Source: UBA11865 sp035686605
Lineage (GTDB): Bacteria > Chloroflexota > Anaerolineae > Promineifilales > Promineifilaceae
Direction of reading: 5' to 3'
NCBI GenBank assembly: GCA_035686605.1
Contig: DASRZI010000342.1
Span: forward strand, 1-41,173
DNA length: 41,173 nucleotides
Below the pieces are notes generated by a model. It saw only the letters and a list, made by a program, of their open reading frames with translations, ran no database searches and was not told the origin of the DNA. The first letter of the stretch is position 1. Each line of letters begins with the position of its first letter. The position numbers were made by a program, and so were the translations under genes. Positions 8,015-16,983 of this stretch are shown one piece after another.

Positions 8015-10465
8015 TCAACTCGCCGGTATCTCAACTTCGTCGGTTTGTTGAGGTTCTGGCAGGGGTTGTCGCTCGCTACATTTAGTGCATTCTGCGCTAT
8101 GGTTGTTTACATGAACCAGCAATCCGCCGCAGAATTTGCATGGTTCTTGAAGAGGCTTTCGCCAGCTTGTCCAGTCGCAATCCGGGTAATTGGAGCAACC
8201 ATAAAACACTCTACCTTTTCGGGTAGACTTCTTTACGATATCGCCTCCATCCTGAGGGCATTCGACGCCAATCTTGTCCAGGATTTGCTCTGTGTGGCGG
8301 CACTTCGGGAACGTGCTGCAGCCGACGAAGCGGCCGTAACGACCCTCACGAAAGACCAAGGGATTTCCGCACAGGGGACAATCGCGACCCACAGGTTCTG
8401 GTTCACTCCGCACATCTACTTTGCTTATGGCCTTATCTGCAACTTCAAGACGTTCAGAGAACTTGGTATAGAACTCATCGATAACGGGCACCCACGGTTC
8501 TCCGCCTGCAATCTCATCCAATTCACTCTCCATCCGGGCGGTGAAGTCCACTGACATCACGTCTGGAAAGTACTCGACGAGCATATCATTCACGAGCTCA
8601 CCGATCTCGGTGGGAGACAGGCGCTTGTCATGGCGCTCCACGTAACCTCGCGCTTGAATGGTGGAGATGATGCTGGCATAAGTACTTGGCCGACCAATGC
8701 CATTATCCTCGAGTTCGCTAACAAGAGACGCTTCCGAAAACCGATTTGGCGGCTGTGTGAAATGTTGATCGGGCAGCAATTGCAGTTTGTCCAGCTCTTC
8801 ACCCCGCTTCAAGTCAGAGGGGACACCATTACGGTCTTTGTCGTCACCGTTTGAGTTCTTCAGATCTTTCCGCAGGACAAGGAATCCGGCGAATCGAAGG
8901 GTCGATCCGGTTGCCCGAAATAAATATGGACGATTCGATGGTGGTTCAGAAGGTTTGCCAGCAGATACGTCAGCCCGGACAGTATCATAGATTGCCGGCT
9001 TCATTTGACTGGCGACGAATCGATTCCAAATCAGCCGGTAGAGGCGGAGCTGATCACGAGAAAGGAACGTTTTGATGTTTTGTGGCGTCCTTTCGATCGA
9101 AGTCGGGCGGACGGCTTCATGCGCTTCCTGCGCCGCCTTGGCCCGCCCCTTATATTTAGGGGGGCTCGCTGGCACAAATTCGTCGCCAAACTTGGCACGG
9201 ATAAATGTCCTTGCTTCATCCTGTGCTTGTTTGGCAACGTTTACGCTATCGGTTCGCATATAGGTGATCAAACCAACAGCTCCCTCACCCCCACCAAGAT
9301 CTATGCCCTCATAGAGTTGTTGCGCGATACGCATCGTCTTACTGGTACCGAAATTCAGTCGCCGAGATGCTGATTGCTGCAAGGTACTTGTAGTAAAAGG
9401 AGCGGAAGGATTTTGAGTTCTCTTACCGATCTTGATTTCCTCGACGGTGTATGCAGCCCGCTCAAGTTCTTTAAGATGTGGCTGGACATCGGAATCAGTT
9501 TTTAGTTTTGCATTTCTTCCATCTAGTAAGCGCAGCTTAGCCGTAAAGAAGGGCCTGGGTTCGTGCGATCCAAATTTTTTCTGGCTTAATTCAACTTCCA
9601 AGGTCCAGAATTCTTCAGATACGAAAGCTCTTATCTCTCTCTCGCGTTCGACGATCAACCTTACTGCCACCGACTGGACCCTTCCGGCAGATAGTCGTCC
9701 ACGTATCTTGCGCCACAGTAAGGGGCTGAGGCTGTAACCTACCAGGCGATCTAGGATCCTCCGTGCCTGTTGAGCATCGACGCGATCAATATCGATTTCT
9801 CTGGGATTTTCGAAAGCGGCAACGATGGCAGGTTTGGTTATCTCCTGAAATTCGACCCGCCGAACCCGATCCGGCTCCATTTCGGCCGACTCCATCACAT
9901 GCCAGGCAATTGCCTCTCCTTCTCTATCTCGGTCTGTGGCTAGGTAAATCAGCTCGGCTTTCGCACCAGCTGCTTTCAATTCCCTAACCGTTTCGCGTTT
10001 GTCATTAGGCACACGGTATTCAGGCTCATAATTGTTCTCGACGTCGACGCTGAGACGCGATCTAAGCAGGTCCCGAACGTGCCCGACACTTGACATAACC
10101 TTATAATCCCGCCCTAGATAGCGGCCGATCGTCCTTGCTTTCGCCGGCGACTCAACTACAACCAAGTTACCGCTGCGCCTGACTGTCTTCTCTTTCGCGC
10201 TCTTCTTCTTACCGCTCTTGCTGCTTTTACTGCTTTTACTGCTTTTACTGCTCTTTCTCTTTGCCGGCTTACTCGGCAAATTTGGTTTAGGCAGCGTATC
10301 ATGAGCAGGCGTATGACCTCGTCTATATATATTGGTCCCACACACCGGACATTTACCCCTGGTCGCGGGAGAGCCGTTCGAGGCCCATTCAGCTTTGGGT
10401 TCTTGTAGTTCTCGCTTCTGCTTGCACGTGAAGCAGTAGGCTTCTAGTTTTAGTTCTTCTGTCAT
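8015..10465 (-). CDS. topA: DNA topoisomerase I with N-terminal zinc ribbon
   Basis: This type IA topoisomerase relaxes negative supercoils. The 816 residues start with an extra module: a zinc ribbon (CFTC near residue 12 and CPVC near 40, resembling DUF5679) and a Lys/Ser-rich linker made of a tandem SSK repeat. The Toprim domain begins at about residue 100 (LVVVESPAKARTI, with DRDREGEA as the acidic metal site). The catalytic Tyr sits in ITYMRTDS. The C-terminus has three further cysteine clusters (CPLCGNPL, VECPQDGG and CKFCGG), so DNA-binding zinc ribbons flank both ends. Its ATG directly abuts the TAA of the upstream guanylyltransferase gene (TAAATG), which suggests coupled translation. 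Confidence 0.95.
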   Translation of the reverse strand: MTEELKLEAYCFTCKQKRELQEPKAEWASNGSPATRGKCPVCGTNIYRRGHTPAHDTLPKPNLPSKPAKRKSSKSSKSSKSSKSGKKKSAKEKTVRRSGNLVVVESPAKARTIGRYLGRDYKVMSSVGHVRDLLRSRLSVDVENNYEPEYRVPNDKRETVRELKAAGAKAELIYLATDRDREGEAIAWHVMESAEMEPDRVRRVEFQEITKPAIVAAFENPREIDIDRVDAQQARRILDRLVGYSLSPLLWRKIRGRLSAGRVQSVAVRLIVEREREIRAFVSEEFWTLEVELSQKKFGSHEPRPFFTAKLRLLDGRNAKLKTDSDVQPHLKELERAAYTVEEIKIGKRTQNPSAPFTTSTLQQSASRRLNFGTSKTMRIAQQLYEGIDLGGGEGAVGLITYMRTDSVNVAKQAQDEARTFIRAKFGDEFVPASPPKYKGRAKAAQEAHEAVRPTSIERTPQNIKTFLSRDQLRLYRLIWNRFVASQMKPAIYDTVRADVSAGKPSEPPSNRPYLFRATGSTLRFAGFLVLRKDLKNSNGDDKDRNGVPSDLKRGEELDKLQLLPDQHFTQPPNRFSEASLVSELEDNGIGRPSTYASIISTIQARGYVERHDKRLSPTEIGELVNDMLVEYFPDVMSVDFTARMESELDEIAGGEPWVPVIDEFYTKFSERLEVADKAISKVDVRSEPEPVGRDCPLCGNPLVFREGRYGRFVGCSTFPKCRHTEQILDKIGVECPQDGGDIVKKSTRKGRVFYGCSNYPDCDWTSWRKPLQEPCKFCGGLLVHVNNHSAECTKCSERQPLPEPQQTDEVEIPAS
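10221..10256. repeat. 9-base tandem repeat encoding the Lys/Ser linker of topA
   Basis: The unit ctgctttta occurs three times in a row, with a degenerate fourth copy. On the coding (minus) strand each unit encodes Ser-Ser-Lys. The array lies between the N-terminal zinc ribbon and the Toprim domain, so copy number changes would only alter the length of a flexible basic linker. Confidence 0.85.
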
Positions 10466-11554
10466 TTAGCTGTATTCTTCCAAGTCGCTATCGGTTAAAT
10501 TATTTACCAAATCTTTCACCAAGCTAATATCGTCTTTATGAACAACAAGAATGGCATCGTTAGTGTTCACCACGATCATTCCTTCGAGACCGACAGCGGC
10601 AAGCAGTTTACCATCTTCGTAGTTATATAAAAGACTGTCAGAGGTACCCACCGTCCTGACCAGCCCCATTTCCACGTTTACATCTTCATTGGGATTAATC
10701 GCTTCCTTCAATGCGTATAACGTGCCAGGGTCGCTCCAACCCGTGTTCCCATGAAGGACAACCGCATCGTTTGGATCGATATACTGGACGATGGCATCGT
10801 CAAAGGAGATTGTCTCCATTTCCGGGTATTCCTGGTGAAGGACCTCGGAATAATCACTCCTCCCGATCCTGCCTTCGATCCTCTTGAGCCGTGTCCAAAT
10901 CTCAGGCTTTAACTGTTCGTAGGCTGAAAGTATGAATCCAGGTCTGGTTACGAAATAACCGGTATTCCAGACGAAACGACCTGATTCAAACATTTGTTGA
11001 CATTTATCTATTGCTGGACGGTAGACCCAAGATTCATAGGTGTAATAAGGAATTCCTCCTTCCATTCCCTGTTCGGGACCAAGACCTATCCATCCCAGAT
11101 TGTTGTTCGCAAAACGAGGCGTCTCACCTAGATAGACCATCTCGGCCGTTCCACTCTGCAAGATGCCTTCGGCTGATCTCAGAAGGTTGAGAAACGCTGT
11201 TTGTTCTGTCATGTAGTTGTCGCCCCAAACGATGGCGACGGGTTCATCGGGAGCGCTCAAGTAGCGCACATGCACCATTCCAAGACCGACTGCGGCGGCC
11301 AGGTCCCGCCGGACGGGCTCGCCAATAAAATTTCGATCGGGGATATCTGGCAGCTGTTTCCGCAAAATGTCGATATATGCTTCATTCGTCGATATAAGGA
11401 TATCTTGCACCGGGAATGTTCCGGTGAAACGCTCAACAGCAAGCTGTACTGTGGACTTCGGTCCGATTATTGGCTCAAATTGCTTTGGTGATTTTTTCCG
11501 GCTAATCGGCCAAAGACGTCTTCCCGTGCCACCTGCAAAGATTACAATTTTCAT
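10466..11554 (-). CDS. manC: Mannose-1-phosphate guanylyltransferase
   Basis: It makes GDP-mannose from mannose 1-phosphate and GTP, the donor for mannolipids and surface glycans. The 362 residues begin with the nucleotide-binding signature GGTGRRLWPISR, followed by KSPKQF. Further family features are WGDNYMT, the FVWNTGYF segment and GWSDPGTLY. The length fits the single-domain guanylyltransferase without the C-terminal isomerase domain of bifunctional forms. It lies between dprA (60 bases upstream) and topA, whose start codon directly follows this stop. The phospholipid enzymes at 18115-19705 and the membrane glycosyltransferase at 459 could be users of mannose-derived donors, though the window lacks a soluble mannosyltransferase. 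Confidence 0.88.
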   Translation of the reverse strand: MKIVIFAGGTGRRLWPISRKKSPKQFEPIIGPKSTVQLAVERFTGTFPVQDILISTNEAYIDILRKQLPDIPDRNFIGEPVRRDLAAAVGLGMVHVRYLSAPDEPVAIVWGDNYMTEQTAFLNLLRSAEGILQSGTAEMVYLGETPRFANNNLGWIGLGPEQGMEGGIPYYTYESWVYRPAIDKCQQMFESGRFVWNTGYFVTRPGFILSAYEQLKPEIWTRLKRIEGRIGRSDYSEVLHQEYPEMETISFDDAIVQYIDPNDAVVLHGNTGWSDPGTLYALKEAINPNEDVNVEMGLVRTVGTSDSLLYNYEDGKLLAAVGLEGMIVVNTNDAILVVHKDDISLVKDLVNNLTDSDLEEYS

Positions 11555-11614
11555 GATAGTTTTCGTTCTAGAATCGTGGGTCCTGGGTCAATGAGGCGAT
11601 AAGTATATCCTAAA

Positions 11615-12754
11615 TCACTGCGAACCAGTTTCGGTATCGTATACAGGGTCTGGTTCACGGGCCAGGACATACTGCATCCCACCCACCTGCCGCACCATGC
11701 CCTTCAACTCCATTAATGTCAGCGTGCTGCTAACCAGAGCACTGGGCAGCTCAACCTGGCGCGTCAGCTCATCGATATGAACCGGCTGATGGGTGAGGTT
11801 GCTAAGCAATCGAGCCTCCTCGGCCGATTCTGGCATAACCATCTGGACTGCCGTCTTTTCCTGGACCATCATCATATTCAATTCTTCTAACACATCTTCG
11901 ACATTGCGCACGAGCTTCGCGCCTTCCTGGATCAATGTGTTTGTCCCTCGACTTGCCGGACTGGTAACGTTTCCTGGGACAGCAAACACTTCCCGATCTT
12001 GCTCTAAGGCGAAATCTGCTGTTATTAATGCCCCGCTGCGCTTTCCAGCTTCAACAACTATGACACCCAGGGAGAGTCCGCTAATTACTCGATTTCTTGG
12101 TGGGAAGTTCTTAGCTTCCGGCTTCGTACCAAGCGCGAATTCGGATATCAGAGCACCATGTCCGGAGACTATTGTGTTCGCGAGGGAACGGTTTTCGGAA
12201 GGATAAATGATGTCCAATCCCGACCCAAGAACTGCAATCGTGCGACCTCCCATCTCGACGGCCGTTTGATGGGCAATGGAATCGATGCCCCGCGCCAGAC
12301 CGCTAACAACAGTTACCTGGTTTCTGACCAAGCCCCTGACAAGATCAGTCGTTACTTGTCTTCCATATGATGTCTTGCGTCTCGTTCCTACGACCGCAAT
12401 AGCCCAATTATCCAGCTCACTCACTTCTCCGCGAACATAGATCAGCGGGGGTGGATGAGTGATTTCCTTCAGATATTTGGGATAGTCTTCCGAATCCCAA
12501 ACTATCAGCTTTATCCCTGCATCCTGGACCTTCTGCAATTCGTGATCTAGATCGATGAAAGAACGAGTCTTCACAAACTCACCGATCGTTCGACTATCAA
12601 AACCTGCGTGTACCAGATCGGCCTCATTAACATGCCAGGCACTGGCAACCGTACCATACCTATCAATAAGGATTCTGAGCTTGGCAGGTCCGATTCCCTT
12701 GACCAGGTTGAATCCCAGCCAATACTTTAGATCGGGGACAACTGACTTGGACAT
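11615..12754 (-). CDS. dprA: DNA-processing protein DprA/Smf
   Basis: It is a single-strand DNA binding and RecA-loading protein of natural transformation. The order is a helix-hairpin-helix-like N-terminus (VKGIGPAKLRIL), the Rossmann core with VVSGLARGIDSIAH, the SEFALGT and NFPPRNR segments and GKRSGALITA, and a C-terminal winged helix (about 310-375). I chose the ATG at 12754, which gives 379 residues starting MSKSVVPDLK. A TTG at 12790 would add 12 residues, but that TTG is itself the first half of a promoter-like TTGACA. It follows rimM after a 93-base gap, where trmD would be expected in many bacteria. Competence genes are not otherwise visible here. Confidence 0.9.
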   Translation of the reverse strand: MSKSVVPDLKYWLGFNLVKGIGPAKLRILIDRYGTVASAWHVNEADLVHAGFDSRTIGEFVKTRSFIDLDHELQKVQDAGIKLIVWDSEDYPKYLKEITHPPPLIYVRGEVSELDNWAIAVVGTRRKTSYGRQVTTDLVRGLVRNQVTVVSGLARGIDSIAHQTAVEMGGRTIAVLGSGLDIIYPSENRSLANTIVSGHGALISEFALGTKPEAKNFPPRNRVISGLSLGVIVVEAGKRSGALITADFALEQDREVFAVPGNVTSPASRGTNTLIQEGAKLVRNVEDVLEELNMMMVQEKTAVQMVMPESAEEARLLSNLTHQPVHIDELTRQVELPSALVSSTLTLMELKGMVRQVGGMQYVLAREPDPVYDTETGSQ

Positions 12755-12761
12755 GAAAACG

Positions 12762-12790
12762 AGGATATGTCGTAGGCTGTGCCGTGTCAA
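12762..12790 (-). promoter_or_regulatory. Candidate dprA promoter, possibly leaderless
   Basis: On the minus strand TTGACA (12790-12785) and TATCCT (12767-12762) are separated by exactly 17 bases. The start ATG follows only 7 bases after the -10 element, about where transcription should begin, and no Shine-Dalgarno sequence precedes it. This fits a leaderless mRNA from an internal promoter within the ffh-rimM run. Confidence 0.4.
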
Positions 12791-12847
12791 GTAATGCGCA
12801 CAATCTTGCCCATCGACAAAGCAGAAAGAAAAGCTATATGGATACTA

Positions 12848-13417
12848 TTAAGGCAATAATCCCGGCAGCAATCTAACCGTCACAGTGCTTGATTCGAAGT
12901 CGATGTCGCGAATAACATGTTCTATATCGGGCAGAAGCAATTCAGCGTCTGCGGTCTCAACAACAAATACATTATTCGCTTTCGTCTCTATAATTTCGCT
13001 GATCTTACCGAGGTAATCACCATCTTCCGTAATTACCTTCAATCCAATTAGCTGGTACAGGTAGTACTCACCTTCCTCCAGCGGGATTCCCTCTGATTCC
13101 GGTACTTGCACAAGCTGTCCACGGAGCAGCTGAACTGATTCGCGATCGTCGCAGCCAACCAGCTTGAGTAGAACCCAGGATTTGTGGAAACGAATGCTGT
13201 CGATTTTTCGTGGGATTGGCTCACGTTTTCCGATGTAGACTTCTTCTAGCCAGGTGAAGCGCTCCGGCAATTCTGTCAAAATCTCGACTCGCATCTCACC
13301 TCGAACGCCATGCGGCTTCAATATTCGTCCAATTACCAAAAAACGAGGCTCGGACAAATCATTTTCCGAGCCCCGCTGCAAGTCTCCGGGTACTGACTGT
13401 GGGTTGTTATTATTCAA
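12848..13417 (-). CDS. rimM: 16S rRNA processing factor RimM
   Basis: RimM binds ribosomal protein S19 and assists maturation of the 30S head. The 189 residues contain the N-terminal beta-barrel (VIGRILKPHGVRGEMRVEI, about 27-45) and the C-terminal PRC barrel (YYLYQLIGLKVI... LLPDIEHVIRDIDFE). An N-terminal extension of about 24 polar residues precedes the barrel and may be partly untranslated. It lies 20 bases downstream of khpA in the usual ffh-rpsP-khpA-rimM order. The next gene is dprA instead of trmD. Confidence 0.93.
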   Translation of the reverse strand: MNNNNPQSVPGDLQRGSENDLSEPRFLVIGRILKPHGVRGEMRVEILTELPERFTWLEEVYIGKREPIPRKIDSIRFHKSWVLLKLVGCDDRESVQLLRGQLVQVPESEGIPLEEGEYYLYQLIGLKVITEDGDYLGKISEIIETKANNVFVVETADAELLLPDIEHVIRDIDFESSTVTVRLLPGLLP

Positions 13418-13437
13418 AGAACTTCTTCTCTTTAAGG

Positions 13438-13683
13438 CTAAACAATCTCCAAGGATATTCGTTTTCCAATCCTCGAAGCGAGAACCTGAAGCAGCATTCG
13501 AATACTGTTAACAACAACGCCACCCTTACCGATCACTCGCCCCATATCGGAGCTGGCGACACTAACTTCCAAGTAGAGCGTCGCTCCTTCTTCAAACTCG
13601 TTTACCGATACCTGAGCTGGATCTTCAACTAAGGATTTGACAACATATTCTACGAATTCCGCACACTCCGACACTTGGTTCAA
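13438..13683 (-). CDS. khpA: KH-domain RNA-binding protein KhpA
   Basis: This is a small single-KH RNA-binding protein of 81 residues, the usual length. It shows the GxxG loop as IGKGGVVVNSIRMLL and the VLASRIGKRISLEI C-terminal strand. In other bacteria KhpA pairs with KhpB and binds many transcripts, influencing cell division and wall synthesis. It sits between rpsP (4 bases away) and rimM, its standard place. Confidence 0.92.
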   Translation of the reverse strand: MNQVSECAEFVEYVVKSLVEDPAQVSVNEFEEGATLYLEVSVASSDMGRVIGKGGVVVNSIRMLLQVLASRIGKRISLEIV

Positions 13684-13687
13684 GCGT

Positions 13688-14080
13688 CTACTCCTCTTCT
13701 TCTAGTTCAGCTAATTCCTCGATTTCCGAGACAATTGCAGCTTCCACGGTTGCTTCTTCCCGATCGGCCACTTCCGTGTCTCCAGAATACTCGGCCACCA
13801 GAGCATCAAATGCCTCGCCTTTTCGAAGCCGAGCCAACCTGTCAATTGTGCCTTGTTTTACTAGAAGTCTCTCTACAGCCTCCGATGGCTGTGCGCCGAC
13901 ACTGAGCCAATATAGAGCCCGGTCCTCGGTGACGAGATATTCAAGAGGATCAGTTCGTGGATTGTAGTGACCAATCCGTTCGACGATTCGACCGTCACGT
14001 TTAAACTTTGCATCAGTCACAACGATCCGATAACTCGGCTGTCCTTTCGCTCCGGTGCGACTTAATCGTATTCGTAGCAT
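13688..14080 (-). CDS. rpsP: 30S ribosomal protein S16 with long acidic tail
   Basis: This is a 30S subunit protein. I chose the ATG at 14080 (MLRIRLSRTGAKGQPSYRIVV), which begins exactly at the conserved N-terminus and has a GGAG upstream. A longer frame to 14146 would overlap ffh and has no support. The S16 fold (DGRIVERIGHYNPR, AQPSEAVERLL) is complete by about residue 85. The remaining 45 residues form a strongly acidic tail ending in EELAELEEEE, longer than in most S16 proteins. It follows ffh after a 52-base gap. Confidence 0.95.
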   Translation of the reverse strand: MLRIRLSRTGAKGQPSYRIVVTDAKFKRDGRIVERIGHYNPRTDPLEYLVTEDRALYWLSVGAQPSEAVERLLVKQGTIDRLARLRKGEAFDALVAEYSGDTEVADREEATVEAAIVSEIEELAELEEEE

Positions 14081-14132
14081 ATTTTCGTATTCTCCATTCC
14101 TTAAAATATAAAACTCGTCGCGAGTTATTGTA

Positions 14133-15467
14133 CTATCGACCACCAAAAAGACCGGCGAGGCTACGCTGGTTGCGTCCGCCTTTACCGAGTGTCTTCATCA
14201 TCCGTTGCATTTCTCTAAATTGGCGCAGTAATGCGTTCACTTCCTGAACATTCGTCCCAGAGCCAGTTGCGATCCGCCGTTTCCTGCTGGCCTTGATAAT
14301 TTTCGGATTGTGCCGCTCCTGCGGAGTCATTGATCGGATGATTGCTTCAATCCGTTTAAGTTCTCCCTCTGCGCCGCTGAGGTCGACGTCTCCTACCATC
14401 TTACCTACACCTGGAATCATATTCAGAAGCTGTCCCATAGGTCCCATTTTCTTCAGCTGCTGCATCTGGCCTAGAAAATCTTCCAAATCAAACTTGCCAG
14501 AGAGTAGTCTGCGACCGGCGGCTTCTGCCTCGTCCTGATCCATCTCAGTCTGGGCTTTCTCAATCAAGGTTAAGACGTCACCCATGCCAAGGATACGATC
14601 AGCCATCCGGTCAGGGTGGAAAAGCTCGAGATCCGACAGCTTTTCGCCAGTTGCCAGGAATTTCAGCGGGACGCCGGTGACTTCACGCATGGAGATCGCA
14701 GCACCGCCACGGGCGTCGCCGTCGATCTTTGTCATGATTAGACCGGTCAATTCAACCGCTTCGTTGAAATCTGAAGCAACGCGTACCGCTTCTTGTCCAG
14801 TCATCGCGTCGGCTACCAGAATCGTTTCAACCGGACTTACCGCGGACTTGATGGCTCGGATTTCATCCATCTTCATCTCATCGATGTTCAGACGTCCGGC
14901 CGTATCAAGAATGACTACCGTGTTGCCACTACTTACCGCCTTCTTAACAGCATGCGAGGCGACGTCAATTGGATCAACATCTATGCCTTCTTGATATACA
15001 GGGATCTCCGCTTGCTGTCCAAGAGTCTCAAGCTGGTCAATAGCCGCTGGCCTATAAACATCTGCAGCTACCAGAAGAGGTCTTCTCCCTTCTTTACGCA
15101 AGCGTATCGCCAACTTGGCAGCCGTTGTCGTTTTGCCCGAGCCTTGCAAGCCAACCAGCATGATGACTGCCGGGGACTGCATACCAAGGTTGAGCCTTCC
15201 TGGCTCGCCGAGCGTAGTAATGAGCTCGTCGCGAACGATCTTTACCACCTGCTGACCAGGTGTAAGGCTTCTCATAACCTCATGTCCCAGAGCTCGTTCA
15301 CGAACTCTGGCGACGAAGTTTTTTACAACCTTGTAATTGACATCGGCCTCAAGCAGCGCGAGACGCACCTCACGCATCGCTGCATCGACATCAGCTTCAG
15401 TTAATTTTCCTCTCCGGGTCAGATTGTCGAAAGTGGCTTGAAGGCGACTTCCAAGGGACTCAAACAC
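14133..15467 (-). CDS. ffh: Signal recognition particle GTPase Ffh
   Basis: Ffh binds 4.5S RNA and signal sequences and delivers nascent membrane and exported proteins to FtsY. The 444 residues contain the N helical domain, the GTPase G domain (GLQGSGKTTTAAKLA, about 106-120; DTAGRLNID; TKIDGDARGG) and the Met-rich M domain (MQQLKKMGPMGQLLNMIPG; SRKRRIATGSG for RNA binding). It is the first gene of the run that continues through rpsP, khpA, rimM, dprA, manC and topA. A good promoter lies about 100 bases upstream. Confidence 0.97.
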   Translation of the reverse strand: MFESLGSRLQATFDNLTRRGKLTEADVDAAMREVRLALLEADVNYKVVKNFVARVRERALGHEVMRSLTPGQQVVKIVRDELITTLGEPGRLNLGMQSPAVIMLVGLQGSGKTTTAAKLAIRLRKEGRRPLLVAADVYRPAAIDQLETLGQQAEIPVYQEGIDVDPIDVASHAVKKAVSSGNTVVILDTAGRLNIDEMKMDEIRAIKSAVSPVETILVADAMTGQEAVRVASDFNEAVELTGLIMTKIDGDARGGAAISMREVTGVPLKFLATGEKLSDLELFHPDRMADRILGMGDVLTLIEKAQTEMDQDEAEAAGRRLLSGKFDLEDFLGQMQQLKKMGPMGQLLNMIPGVGKMVGDVDLSGAEGELKRIEAIIRSMTPQERHNPKIIKASRKRRIATGSGTNVQEVNALLRQFREMQRMMKTLGKGGRNQRSLAGLFGGR

Positions 15468-15568
15468 AGTTGATTTCTCGCGAATAGACCCGTCAGGGCT
15501 TGCCTTTAGATTGATTCAGCAGAAGCAAGACCTGCCGGGCCTTATTATATTATTCCGTAAACCCGTTG

Positions 15569-15597
15569 ATTCTAGCTTAGGCAACCAGGGGAGTCAA
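15569..15597 (-). promoter_or_regulatory. Sigma-70 type promoter of the ffh operon
   Basis: On the minus strand TTGACT (15597-15592) and TAGAAT (15574-15569) are separated by 17 bases. The -10 element ends about 100 bases before the ffh start codon, and the metK stop is 40 bases upstream, so the ffh run can be expressed independently of metK. Confidence 0.65.
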
Positions 15598-15636
15598 GCA
15601 CCTCCAATATATCGCCAACGGCGTTATGACAGCCTT

Positions 15637-16863
15637 TTAAGCCGGACTTGTTATCCGAGCCGCTGCTTCCTTCAATACCGACGTTCGGGATGTATTCTCC
15701 CATGGCGCCTCGATATCGTCCCGACCGAAATGTCCATAGGTCGCGGTTGGCCGGAAAATCGGTCTGCGCAATCCGAGGTCTCGAATGATCGCTCCCGGTC
15801 TTAGGTCGAAGTTTTCGACGATTATGTCAACCAAAGCCCCGTCCGGGTAGTCGCTTGTTCCGAAGGTTTCCACATTAATCGAAAGAGGTTCGGCAACTCC
15901 AATAGCATAGGCCAGCTGGACCTCGCATCGCTCTGCAAGTCCTGCTGCAACGAGATTCTTCGCTACCCATCTGGCTGCGTAGGCAGCGCTTCGATCGACC
16001 TTGGTGCAATCCTTACCACTGAATGCGCCCCCGCCGTGGCGACCCATACCACCGTATGTGTCTACGATTATTTTTCGGCCTGTCAATCCCGCATCTCCCA
16101 AGGGCCCGCCAATGACGAATCGACCCGATGGATTGACAAATATCTTCAGCTCGTCGTCCACCAAATGTTTTGGAAGAACGGGCATTATGACATGATCGAT
16201 AATTCCCTGCCGGATTTCCTCGTTGCCGATCTCTGAATCGTGTTGGGTGCTAACAAGGACAGTGTGAACGCGTTTGGGTTTGCCGTAGCTGTATTCAACC
16301 GTAACTTGAGATTTGCCATCAGGACGAACCCACGGCAGGATGTTTGATTTCCGAACCTCGGCCAAACGTCGTGTGAGCCGGTGAGCCAGATCTATGGGCA
16401 GTGGCATAAGGCTATCGGTCTCATCGCATGCAAACCCAAACATCATACCTTGGTCACCCGCTCCGATTGCCGCGATTTCTGCCTCGTCATCCCCGTTTTT
16501 CCGGTACTCCAAAGCAACGTCTACACCCTTGGCGATATCAGGGCTCTGTCTGGCTATTGCTACCTGGACGCCACATGTTTCTCCGTCAAAACCCTTGGAG
16601 CCGTCATCGTATCCGATGTCTAGGATGACCTTTCTGACTAATTCGTCATAGTTGACGGAAGCCGTGGTCGTTATTTCACCAAGCAACATGACAAAACCGG
16701 TTTTAACGGCCGTCTCGCAGGCAACACGGGCCATGGGATCTTGGCTCAAGATGGCATCTAAGATGGCGTCGCTGATCTGATCGCACATTTTATCGGGATG
16801 CCCTTCTGTTACTGATTCAGATGTAAATAATAACTTTGCGGATTTTTCGAATGTACTACTCAT
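15637..16863 (-). CDS. metK: S-adenosylmethionine synthetase
   Basis: It forms S-adenosylmethionine from ATP and methionine in the cytoplasm. The 408 residues show all family signatures: VTEGHPDKMCDQISDA near the start, GEITTTASVNY, the GAGDQGMMFGFACDE hexapeptide region, and the Gly-rich loop GGGAFSGKDCTKVDRSAAY. In this last motif the usual Pro (GKDPTKVD) is Cys. GGAGG lies 9 bases before the ATG. A SAM-I riboswitch and intrinsic terminator in the leader make it subject to feedback by its own product. Confidence 0.97.
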   Translation of the reverse strand: MSSTFEKSAKLLFTSESVTEGHPDKMCDQISDAILDAILSQDPMARVACETAVKTGFVMLLGEITTTASVNYDELVRKVILDIGYDDGSKGFDGETCGVQVAIARQSPDIAKGVDVALEYRKNGDDEAEIAAIGAGDQGMMFGFACDETDSLMPLPIDLAHRLTRRLAEVRKSNILPWVRPDGKSQVTVEYSYGKPKRVHTVLVSTQHDSEIGNEEIRQGIIDHVIMPVLPKHLVDDELKIFVNPSGRFVIGGPLGDAGLTGRKIIVDTYGGMGRHGGGAFSGKDCTKVDRSAAYAARWVAKNLVAAGLAERCEVQLAYAIGVAEPLSINVETFGTSDYPDGALVDIIVENFDLRPGAIIRDLGLRRPIFRPTATYGHFGRDDIEAPWENTSRTSVLKEAAARITSPA

Positions 16864-16929
16864 GTGATTATCCTCCAGATAAATCTATATACCTGCGTTT
16901 CGCACTTTCCGTTGTGATGACACTATCAC

Positions 16930-16961
16930 AAAAAAAAAGCCTCTCGCGCTGGTCAAGAGGC
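16930..16961 (-). terminator. Intrinsic terminator of the metK SAM riboswitch
   Basis: On the minus strand GCCTCT and AGAGGC (16961-16956 and 16944-16939) form a hairpin with an 11-base loop, followed by a run of nine T. It lies between the riboswitch aptamer and the metK ribosome binding site, as expected for a SAM-induced off-switch. Confidence 0.9.
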
Positions 16962-16983
16962 TCGCAAAATGCGGAAAATTCCT

